Assembly (NCBI GenBank): GCA_023213395.1
Contig: CM041465.1
Coordinates: 19,406,001-19,470,000 of the forward strand
DNA from: Cycas panzhihuaensis
Lineage: Eukaryota; Cycadophyta
Direction: 5' to 3'
Length of the DNA stretch: 64,000 bases
Shown: one piece after another, positions 55,900 to 64,000 of the stretch
Layout of the letters: every line of letters begins with the position of its first letter
Position numbering within the stretch: position 1 is the first letter of the stretch
Program-made: the position numbers and the translations under genes
Notes under the pieces: model-generated
Databases searched by the model: none
What the model saw: the letters and a program-made list of their open reading frames with translations, nothing else
Told to the model about the DNA's origin: nothing

Positions 55900-58405
55900 T
55901 GATATGATCGAAGGAGAGACCTATGAGGAAAGTAATTACCACGCAGAGCGCCCCGTGCTGGGAGGCCGAGTTCGGGACCTGCAATGGAATATGGCTACTA
56001 AAAAGTGATCCTCCACCACTTCGAACAAAGGGTGGAAAGGCATAGGATTAGCCTGGGTTGACCTAGGGACAGGATCCTCCCACCCTTGGATGGCCAGAAG
56101 GGGAAGGAGAAGATCTAAGAAAATAGATCAAGGGTGTCCCTAAACAAGCCAACTGGGTACACGAGCAACACAGGAAGTAAGGAGCTTGTGAGGCTGAGGA
56201 GAGGAGGAAAGGTGAAAGGGTGGTTCCTATAGCCTTTCCTACAGGTAACAAAGATGCATGTAATAAGACAAATAAAGCATAACCAAAAACAAGATCAAAT
56301 TCCCTTTTATTTTCCAATGTGTTAATTACTAAGAAAAAGTTCAAAAGGAAAGAGTAGGGTGGAATAAGGCATGCACCTGGACCGAGAGCGTGCGTGACGA
56401 AGGCCTTCTCGAGGGACACCAACCTACTCCACATGGTGCGTCGAATGTGAAGCGCCACGGCGGATTTGGAAGAGGGGCTCCCTTACCTTCCCTGGAAAAA
56501 ATACCAAAATACGATGCCAAGGAAAGAAAGGAAGTAAATGCTAATAACTGAAGAAGTATGAAAGTACGATGTACATGAGAACACTTACTGGCAACGGAGC
56601 TAACGGACAACATCCTTCACGCTCCCCAAGTACCTGCAAGCAACGACAACCTCCCCCCCCTTCCGGAGAAAGGACACTAACATGCAATATGAGATTCTAA
56701 CAATATATGTCTATATGAAACAAATATGAATCTAAACACACATATGTTAGTATCAACCCAACGATGGAAGTGCATAAAAGAGGGTGACCAAAGCAAAGGT
56801 AAATGACCGGTAAGCCTTGGAGTGGCCCACCTCCTGCAAATAGCACCCTAACCTCCCCCCAAGAGCCACAAGGCAACGAGGGTAAGGCCAAGAGAGATGG
56901 CTTGAAATGGCAACAAGGAGGCAAAGAGGAGCCAAGGAACACCTACGGTGAACTGGGATGCTATGAAGAGCAAACTGGGCTGCCGGGAAGAAAGTTGGAC
57001 AAGGACTAGCGGCCAGGACTTATGTAAGTTGCCCAAACTTGACCCTAAGCCCTCAAACCAGCGCTGCAACCTATGACAGCATTGATTTCAGCGGCTAAAA
57101 GAGGGCCAACAAACCCTTGTTTGCATGCCAAGGACAACACGAGGCAAGAGGGAGGTTTTGGGGGGCTTAGAGCCACTTGAGGAGCATGGAAGGTGGTATG
57201 GAATCCACCCAGCTCCTTTCCAAAGCCTATGCCAACCCTCAACGCCACTGCCTTGAGCAACAAACGCACGTAAGAGGCACAATGACAGTGGTAAAACAGC
57301 CCACTAACAAGAGGAAAACCAAACTCACAAGGACAAGCAAGGAGCAAGCAAGATGGAATATTAATATCACAAGAAAAGTAATTCAAATCAAGAAATACCT
57401 GAGTAGGAGAGGCAAGAGGCTTCCCTCAGCTAAGAGCTGGTGAGGAGGGGCTAAGAAATCAGCCCAGATCTGTGGGATAGCAGGTTTGAGGCCCTGCTAA
57501 GGGAGCTAGAAGGAGAACACCTGCACTTGAAACACACAAGGCCGCCTGGTAAGAGTCTCAAATCCTCCAAGCAGCCCTCTCCAAGGTGTGTGAGGGGCTG
57601 GGAAGATGTCCTAGCCACACCGAAGGAGAGTTGGACACTGTAGGAGAGACGCAGGGCCTATGGTAGCAGCAGAGGAGAGCAGAGCACAGCGTTGTTTCCT
57701 TGAGGAGCAATTCCAAAAGTGAGCAAAAAAGTTCTCAAAAATGAGTAGATCGTGCCTTAAGTACGCAACCCAAACCCTAAAGCGAGCGATTAGGGCACGG
57801 CTGGGAGAGAGTTAAGTCGCGAGCCACGTGGCAGTTTCACAATAAATGCAAAATTGCCACGGTGGATTTTAAAAAATAAATTAGAACAGTCGTACCGCCG
57901 CAAACTCCACGGTACTGCGAATATTCCGGCGGTACCACGAAAATTCCGTGATGCAGAACCCGAGGCAAAAAGCAGGCCAGCCAGCCTAGGCTAGGGGCAG
58001 ATGACAAAAAGGGCCAATGGGGGGCTGAGACACCTATTCGGGGGCAAACAAGCCAACAAACGGGTCCAATAGAGCAAAAATAGGGCTCAAACAGTGTGGC
58101 AAGTCAACCAAGCGATGACGGGTCATCACACGGGCGGAGGTGGCGCAAACCTAGTGGATCTTGAAGCGAGGAGGGCAGATGCGAGAAGTGAAGTGGTCAC
58201 CAGGGTGCCACACTCACTGGGAGTGTGCCCCTGCTATAGTCGTCATAGGCTAAAATAAGTGTAGACGAGGACAAAGTCGCCTACAGAGCCACACACATGC
58301 AGACATGCAAGCAGACACTCATCAAAAGAAAGCGATGATAATGCAAGAAACATACCTGCACTTACTTAAGTCGATGGTTCCGTATCCATTCCTGAAATGG
58401 AAACA
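55900..58405 (-). repeat. 3' LTR of Tat-E
   Basis: Minus-strand start TGTTTCCATTTCAGGAATGG at 58405 directly after a purine stretch (GGTAAAGGCG). About 2.5 kb; the far end is uncertain (near 55900). It keeps GGTACC-type palindromes (57887-57955) and a telo-box (57772-57780) facing an inverted one. Frames on both strands (for example 57045-57443) show no domain. Confidence 0.72.
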
Positions 58406-58807
58406 CGCCTTTACCACAGAGCCTCACGGCCGAAAGCTCATCATGGCGATGGCGAAAAATAAATAAAAATAAGCACATGTGTATATAGATATGTCAATCA
58501 AGTTATAACAGTAGGCAAGGGTGCCGGCAAGTGTCGTGGCGGAATGCATGGATACGAAAGCGTCGGTGGAGACAACATAGGGGCTGCCTATGAGCCACCT
58601 GGGAACCGACTGGGAAAATGAGAAAGGTGAGGGGGTTACCCCCACCAAAAAAGATGCAGAAGAGCATGCATAATCAAGCGAAAGAGCAAGTAAATAGTAG
58701 GCACCATAGTTTTACCTCATTAGTAGCCAAGTTTCGGAGGTGCGAACGGATCGTGAAGCAAGGTACGAGATGACCTCAGGCTTGGGCGACAGGGGGCCAA
58801 ACAAGCC
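58406..58807 (-). other. 3' untranslated region of Tat-E
   Basis: A clear post-ORF motif, CTACTAATGAGGTAAAACTATG on the sense strand, lies at about 58728-58705, 80 bp after the aRNH stop. The rest aligns with 48600-48944 of Tat-C. Confidence 0.65.
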
Positions 58808-59230
58808 TCAGGGATGGTCAGCAAGGAGAGGAAGGCGGTACTCAAGGATAAGGCGAATGAGACTATCTGCCTCAGCGTTGAGGGCCCGAGGGATATGCTA
58901 GATATCGATAGAAGAAAAGCGGGCCAGGAGAGATCTGGCAGTAGAAGCAAGGGTCCTCAAGTGAGGGCATCGCACCTGGTAAACCTAGGTGAGATGAGAC
59001 ACCATAACTTGAGAGTCGCAAAACAGAACGATGGATCTGTGATGGAAACAGAGAGCATCAGTAAGGGCTTCAATAACAACTGTATATTCAGCTTCATTAT
59101 TAGTAGCCTCTGGGAGGAAGATCCTAGAGTGAAGGAGATCATATCCAGAAGAGCTGCGGAGAATCCATACAGCGATAGAAGGTCCAGGATTACCGCGACT
59201 TCCACCGTCGGTAAAGATGTAGATGGACAT
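58808..59230 (-). pseudogene. Independent RNase H (aRNH) of Tat-E
   Basis: 423 bp, a full-length frame of 140 codons plus stop without frameshift. The ATG is at 59230-59228 (MSIYIFTDGGSRGNPGPS). Catalytic D (FTDGG), E (NNEAEYTVVIEAL), D (LFCDSQVMV) and D (LNAEADSL) are all present. Only two in-frame stops, both TAG where CAG is expected. It is the best preserved aRNH in the window. Confidence 0.92.
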
Positions 59231-59427
59231 AGGTGACACAAAATCCAGGCAGTCAATGGGCGATGAAAGCAACACTCGAAAGGCAAGCAGAAAGTGGCCA
59301 TGAAGGGTAGGAGGAGCAATGAGGTTACCCAGGGCGAGAGCAAGCGATCCGATCACCGGCAGGGAGTGGTCGGAAGAAAAAGCCCCCTAGGGCACCAAAA
59401 GGTCACTTTAGGAAGCGAAACATGCCC

Positions 59428-59743
59428 CTAGGCAAGGGAGCATTCCCTTTGGGGACTCCAAGGGCGAGAAAGGGCCCCGGAAACGAGTCCAGGGCGACGA
59501 AATAAGCCAAATGAGTATAAACTCAGGCACACACGGGAGTAGCACGTAAAACGATGCAGAAGGGCCCTGGCAGAAGCGCAACAATGAGGCACCATAAATG
59601 CCCTTGTAAGGGAGGGCAGAAAGGGCGTCAATACAGCATAATGGGCGATAGGGCCAAAAGGCAAAGGTGATCAGGACAACGGGACGGTCCCAACGGCTAT
59701 CGCGGGACCAAGAATGGAGGAAGTGCCCGTTGGGGCCCCCGCC
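59428..59743. other. Shared upstream region of aRNH and the PMD promoter, Tat-E
   Basis: Aligns with 47628-47910 of Tat-C, including a minus-strand frame (59664-59428) that resembles the one in C. No domain recognised. Confidence 0.45.
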
Positions 59744-59750
59744 TATATAA
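59744..59750 (+). promoter_or_regulatory. TATA box of the PMD gene, Tat-E
   Basis: CGCCTATATAAGGAAAAC; the transcription start would be near 59775. Exon 1 (to 59934) is non-coding. Confidence 0.78.
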
Positions 59751-59934
59751 GGAAAACAACGGGAAAATGGATTCATTTTCACCAGCTCTCGTACGAAACC
59801 AGAGCCATTCCCTTACACAGCGGAGCGCCACCCAACTTCGGAGGCACACAGAGAGAGATCAGACCGTCGGATCAGTGAGCAAGGAGAGACAGCGCGACCG
59901 ATAGGACGACATAGCGATAGCGAGACCAGATCCA

Positions 59935-60335
59935 GTGAGTGGATAGCACTAAACCTAGCCCATCTCGAAGTTCAAAGTTTGTTGGTTTTTTATAGTTTTC
60001 GCATGGTTTTAGTGCCCCTTATGGGCAACCAGAGGCCTCTCGGAGTCTGAATCAAACCCAGAAAGAGGCGGGGACCTGGGCATTAGGGAGTTTCGTCCCG
60101 TGGGCTGTGGTCCACCAAAAGAACTTTTTTTTTTTTTTTTTGGGGCGAAAACCCCCCCCCTTTGGGGGATCTCCATTCGTACTGTGGTAATGATCGGCGG
60201 TACGAAGGCAGAAAGGCAGAAAAATAGACACGAGGGTAAAAAGAGCCCCAAATCTCAGGCAGAGAGAGATTTGAGAGAGTAAGGGGTGATAGTGAGTAAC
60301 GTGAAGCTGACTTGAGTTGTTTTTGGTGTGAATAG
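59935..60335 (+). other. Leader intron 1 of the Tat-E PMD gene
   Basis: Donor CCA/GTGAGT at 59935, acceptor GTGTGAATAG ending 60335, about 400 bp. Inside are a T17 run (60125-60141), a C/G hairpin (60156-60168) and arms TTCGTAC (60176-60182) and GTACGAA (60200-60206). Confidence 0.6.
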
Positions 60336-62251
60336 GCTGTCATCGCGGTAGATAACCGTGAGAACGTGGGTATGGCCATGTTGAGCTACATGGAGATGGC
60401 GACACAGGAGGATAGGGAGATCCTACAGAGGTGTGGCTGTCTGAGGCCCTCAAGACACCTCAATATGCATCAGATCAGAGATTGTTGGTCGACATAGTGT
60501 CCCATTGGGATAGGAGGAGATATGTGTTCCACCTACCACAGCTAGGTGATGTGACGGTCACGCCGAGAGATATCCAGCGGATACTGGGAGTTCCGGTGAC
60601 AGGGAGGTTGGTGAGACTAGGGACACTGCCCAGTACTAAGGCAGCACATAGGGAGGCAGCCCTGTTCTTCACAGGAGCTGATAGATGGGAGCGGAGGGGA
60701 GGCCCCCTCCAAACTGTACTGATGTTAGGGATTCCTCGGGTGAGGAAACTGGTTATACTATGCGTTCTATTTCAGATTTCCCAGAAGCAGAACTATAGGG
60801 AGGTACCAAGCAGGTGGTTGGATGCAGTTTGCCATTGTGAAGCCGGTGAGAGGATGGACTAGGTGACCTTGATAGCAGCGAATCTTGTCACCCAGCTAGA
60901 CACTATCAGGACGTCTGGCAGAGGTGGATTGTCATATAGCACACTGTTGCAGTGTTGGTTCTTCGATCACTTCGCGGCAGTGGCACCAACAGGGGGACCA
61001 CACCCCATCATAGAGCAGGCCCTGATGGTCCACAGGTGGTAAAATTAGTTGAGGGGGACAGAGGACAGGGCCCATGTCCGATAATCAGTGGAGGCTACGT
61101 CACTAGACCTCCTTACCCTACCAGACTACATAGCAGAGCCCTATAGGACAACGAGGTGGGATAGTGACGACGAGGCGGGCAGAGCAGGAGTGCCTACATG
61201 TGACGACAGCAGAGATAACGGAGATGATGGGGATGATGGGGCCGGCCCGTCACGACCTACAGGGGAGGCAGGTCCCTCAGGGATAGCAGGAGATGCAGAG
61301 GGTCCATCCGGGGCTACCGGAGGGGAGGCAGGACTGTCAGAGGCGCAGGGTGAGAGAAGGGGACCTGTGACCAAGGCCCGCAGGCTGCGAATCGTGATGG
61401 GATCCGGAGGGATGAGAGTTGGGCCTACCCCTGCGAGGATGGAGGCCCAGGCAGAGGAGGTGCTAGAGGAGGAGGCACTCGCGGCTGGCGGAGAGCCAGG
61501 AGGGGAGGATGCCGCATGACTAGAGGAGCCGGCAGCCACAGTAGGTGAGACCTAACCTTTTCCAGAGTCGTTTGGCATCCAGATAGATGTTGAGTTTAAT
61601 TTGATCATGGTATATGGTGAGATATAAATTGGCACATGGCATGTTGCATTGGCAGGTACAGCGGAGATCCAGAGATTGATAGAGGCTGTGGTGAGGGAGA
61701 TATTCCCTCAGGTATACGTGGAGGGGCAACCGCCCATCCAGGCAAGTGATGAGCCTAGAGCTGCAGGTGCCCACGCAGAGGCATTCACCCCGTTGGTGAG
61801 GGCGAGGGACATATGGGCTGCAAAGTCCTAAGAGCACGTGACATTCCAGGGACGACTACAGCAGGAGAGGGACGATGCGAGACGTGAGAGGGATGAGCTA
61901 CACATACGGGTAGAGGCTTTAAAGGCACAGGGCGAAGTAGGCAGAGATGCCGAGAGCAGGACCCAGCTGGCAGTGATCACAGAGTGTCTCAGGGTGACAG
62001 AGGAAGCACTCCGGGGAGAGAGGGATCGTATTTAGGCCCGATACGATCAGCTGGTAGCATAGATGGTATTGAGGTCGAGCTGGAGCAGGACGCATACCCA
62101 CACGGCGGCGATGACCCCAAGACGGCCGAGAGACAAGGAGAGCGAGGCGGCAACATGGAGGCTCAAAGTGAGCCTCGGAGGCATGTGGTCCCTAGGAGAG
62201 GGATCACAGAGACTAGGAGATGGTACCCCAGGAGCGGGGCAGCAGCAGTAG
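60336..62251 (+). pseudogene. Plant-mobile-domain (PMD) gene of Tat-E (antisense to the element)
   Basis: Exon 2 (60336-61544; ATG 60372) encodes the PMD with RLLVDIVSHWDRRRYVFHLP, LGDVTVTPRDIQRILGVPV, GIPRVRKLVILCVLFQIS and a decayed LLQCWFFDHFA end near 60940-60975. An acidic and Gly/Pro/Ser-rich linker (GEAGPSGIAGDAEGPSG, 61262-61320) follows, then a Glu-rich end. Intron 2 (61545-61655). Exon 3 (61656-62251) is a coiled coil (QQERDDARRERDELHIRVEA) with a basic tail ending GAGQQQ. Roughly 600 residues in all. Defects: a one-base loss near 60436 and stops at 60858, 61517, 61829 and 62033. Splicing joins the frame in phase 1 on both sides, which is strong support for the gene model. Confidence 0.87.
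61545..61655 (+). other. Intron 2 of the Tat-E PMD gene
   Basis: 111 bp, donor GTAG/GTGAGACC, acceptor CATTGGCAG/GTACAG. Both ends intact. Confidence 0.78.
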
Positions 62252-62378
62252 AGAGATGTATATATGGTTTTGACAGGGGAAAGCACGGGCCTCCAGGGGG
62301 TCATATATAGGACTATATGATTATATCCCCCCTACAAGGACACCAGCTTCCCAGATGTATGCTGTGACATGATTTTTA

Positions 62379-62381
<3 letters not shown>

Positions 62382-62411
<30 letters not shown>
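62382..62411. repeat. (TA)n tract at the end of the PMD gene, Tat-E
   Basis: About 30 bp of TA repeats after TGTA, followed by GGGGTAATTGGAACCCC. Tat-C has the same combination at 44836-44869. It could serve as the UGUA-type polyadenylation region of the antisense RNA. Confidence 0.6.
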
Positions 62412-62417
<6 letters not shown>

Positions 62418-62907
62418 GGGGTAATTGGAACCCCATTTGGATATAAGATGTTACGTATAGGTTATGTGTGGATGACATGTATGTTTATTTTGTGTATTGT
62501 AAATGTTATGCTGTGGATATTCAATGCACATGTTTCCTTCCATGTATGGCTATATGTCGAACAGGAGCACACACACACGTTGTGAGTGGAATGACAGAGA
62601 GATGTGAAGTTAGAGGATAGAGCGGCATACACGTCTGCGGAAGAGCATGGCGGAATATGCGAAGGAAACGATAGACAGGAAAGATGAGCGACGATGCTCC
62701 CAAGTATCCTCCTGATTGGGGAATGCCCAAGCAAGATGACAGAGGTTCCTGAGAGGATATGGGAATGCGGGTTCCACGGGAGGAACCAGAAAGACGAAGA
62801 AGGATCCATCTTAAATTGCCATTCTGCCCGTGGTTGGGAAGAATGGGGACAACCTAAGATGGTAGTTTAGGCTCATTTCAGAGCAGGGCGAAGAGATCGC
62901 TGAAAGA

Positions 62908-63057
62908 TCACGCATAAAACTTCTTAAGGAATTTCCCATTAACAGCTTTCTCAAATTTAAGCCCTTCTAGGGTGGCTATCCTATAGGCACCATTATTGAG
63001 GGATTTGATAATAACGAAAGGACCAACCCATCAGGGTTTGAACTTGGTCAAACTGAT
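62908..63057 (-). pseudogene. Integrase C-terminus of Tat-E
   Basis: Minus strand ends ...GAYRIATLEGLKFEKAVNG, then KFLKKFYA and TGA (62910-62908), nearly identical to Tat-C. Cut at 63057. The post-ORF motif AAATGAGCCTAAACTACCAT follows on the sense strand at 62880-62861, about 30 bp after the stop. Confidence 0.88.
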
Positions 63058-63978
63058 CCGTTTCAGATCTTTAAAATGCTCTAAATACTTTATTTTTCAT
63101 GTAAATGGTCTTTATGTAGTAGGAAATTGCCTTAAAAAGGCTTAATAGTCTTCATTTAGTAGAAATATGCCTTTAAAAGGCTTAAAAATGTAAAAACATT
63201 ATATTTCTACAAGTACAAAAAGGTGTTATTATAAGCTCTGATTTTATTAAGGTGCAACTGCTACCAAGGTGCTATTAAGGTGCTATAATTGCTACCAAGG
63301 CGCTACCAAGGTGTTACGCAAGTGCTACGATTGCTACAGAGCTACTCTTCGCTACGAAGTCACAGAAGTTGCTACACAGTTACTACGGAGTCGCTACTAC
63401 TGCTACGAGTCAAGCATCGAATCACTACTACAAGCATCTGCAGAAGTTAAAAAACGGAAAATAATAAAAACGTGAATGGTTTTGGTGGCTCAAACGGTAA
63501 CCGTTTGGCACGAAATTTGAGGAGAAGGTGCACACACGTGTCCTCTACTCATTCAAAGAGGGAAAACTCCAAAATAAATGGATTTTCTTAAGATTTTCCA
63601 AACCGTTTTGAAAACCGTCAGAAAACGGAGAAAACGGAAAAACGGGAATAACTCTCTCAAATGGAAACGCTTTTAAGAGAAATTCGAGAGAGGAATCTGG
63701 GGGGATCAAGGCAGTGATTCTTGACACGAAAGAGAGGACACCGTAGCCCAAGACGCAGCACAGAGCAAGATTCAAGGAAAGTAGCAAGAAAGTAACTTTC
63801 CGGAAGGAGAACGACTCCAAGTGTGGAAAACTGCGTTGGAGAGAACACATCAATTTGCGTGGATAAAACCGCTGCGTGGATCCGAAGGAGCCTGAAAATC
63901 ATAGCCGCATTCAAAAGAGAAGACAAGAAGTGCAAGCGGTCCCAAGAGACGCTAGCCGCCTCTTCCTCACCCAAAACA
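63058..63978 (+). repeat. Probable LTR of a third copia element (Copia-3)
   Basis: It interrupts the Tat-E integrase and ends ...CCAAAACA, followed by GGTTTTTGGTATCGAAAACC, which resembles a copia primer site (TTGGTATCAGAGCC). The LTR may begin at 63058, or at TGTTATTATAAG near 63223. Inside, GCTAC-type short repeats (63250-63430) and two copies of GCC-TTTAAAA-GGC-like palindromes (63130-63190). The minus frame at 63545-63974 shows no domain. Confidence 0.42.
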
Positions 63979-64000
63979 GGTTTTTGGTATCGAAAACCAA

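Larger units (their letters stand above)
55900..63057 (-). mobile_element. Tat-E: reversed Tat element with antisense PMD gene (3' part)
   Basis: On the minus strand: integrase C-terminus, antisense PMD gene (hence on +), aRNH, polypurine tract, LTR. Same order as Tat-C and related to it, but clearly diverged. Inserted in the gag of Tat-D. Its 5' part is cut at 63057, where copia-like LTR sequence starts. Confidence 0.82.

Noticed and set aside
57045-57443. Frames on both strands, up to 113 codons
   Set aside because: Within the LTR of Tat-E, with no domain and no counterpart open in Tat-C.
61141-61539. 132-codon minus-strand frame rich in Ser, Ala and Pro
   Set aside because: Shadow of the GC-rich linker of the Tat-E PMD gene on the plus strand; the motifs and splice sites are on plus.
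63545-63974. Two minus-strand frames of about 100 codons
   Set aside because: No domain is visible and the region looks like a plus-strand LTR.
1-64000. tRNA, rRNA, organellar inserts or ordinary host genes
   Set aside because: None was recognised on either strand; all recognisable coding sequence belongs to retroelements. Very short exons or diverged non-coding RNAs could escape reading by eye.

Overview
This window looks like intergenic DNA from a large, repeat-dominated plant genome, most likely a seed plant. I found no host gene, rRNA, tRNA or CRISPR array. Almost everything is nested LTR retrotransposons: Ty3/gypsy elements of the Tat type, recognised by a second, separate RNase H (aRNH) downstream of the integrase, plus Ty1/copia elements. 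Most coding sequence is broken, and the premature stops I checked are what C-to-T decay of methylated cytosines would give. The species cannot be named from this sequence.

Layout (names are mine). Tat-A (+), 1-14432: integrase remnant, aRNH split by Copia-1 (-, 2132-7453, target duplication CCTAT), an antisense plant-mobile-domain (PMD) gene (8560-10390), a repeat array (11177-11708), a polypurine tract and an LTR (12222-14432). Next come a primer-site-like sequence, an unassigned stretch, and a gag-protease remnant of another gypsy type (16040-17790). Tat-F (-) occupies about 17800-19830 and 27544-29225, with Copia-2 (-, 19831-27543) inside its LTR. Tat-B (+), 29226-34911, continues at 51522-52059. 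Inside its gag sits Tat-C (+, 34912-51516), a structurally complete 16.6-kb element with 2.57-kb LTRs and a perfect ACTGT target duplication. Tat-D (+), from 52060, has a 3.2-kb LTR and the start of gag. Tat-E (-), about 55900-63057, is inserted in inverted orientation into D. The window ends in what may be a third copia LTR.

How the parts work together. Tat-C encodes gag, protease, reverse transcriptase, RNase H and integrase in what was one long frame (37755-44312). The integrase is followed by an antisense gene and then by an independent aRNH frame with its own ATG (48154). The antisense gene has a TATA box, a leader intron, a coding exon with a PMD and an acidic linker, a second intron of 111-112 bp, and a coiled-coil exon. 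The same gene is recognisable in Tat-E and Tat-A, with the second intron in the same place. In A it lies on the other side of the aRNH, so the cassette has moved.

Most interesting signals: the antisense intron-bearing PMD gene and its relocation; palindromes that occur both in the LTR and in intron 1 of the PMD gene of the same element, with both arms changed together between the two LTRs of Tat-C; and a roughly 20-nt sense-strand motif, (T)TAATGAGnnTAAACTATG, that recurs just after the integrase and aRNH reading frames of several diverged elements and is amplified before the 3' LTR.
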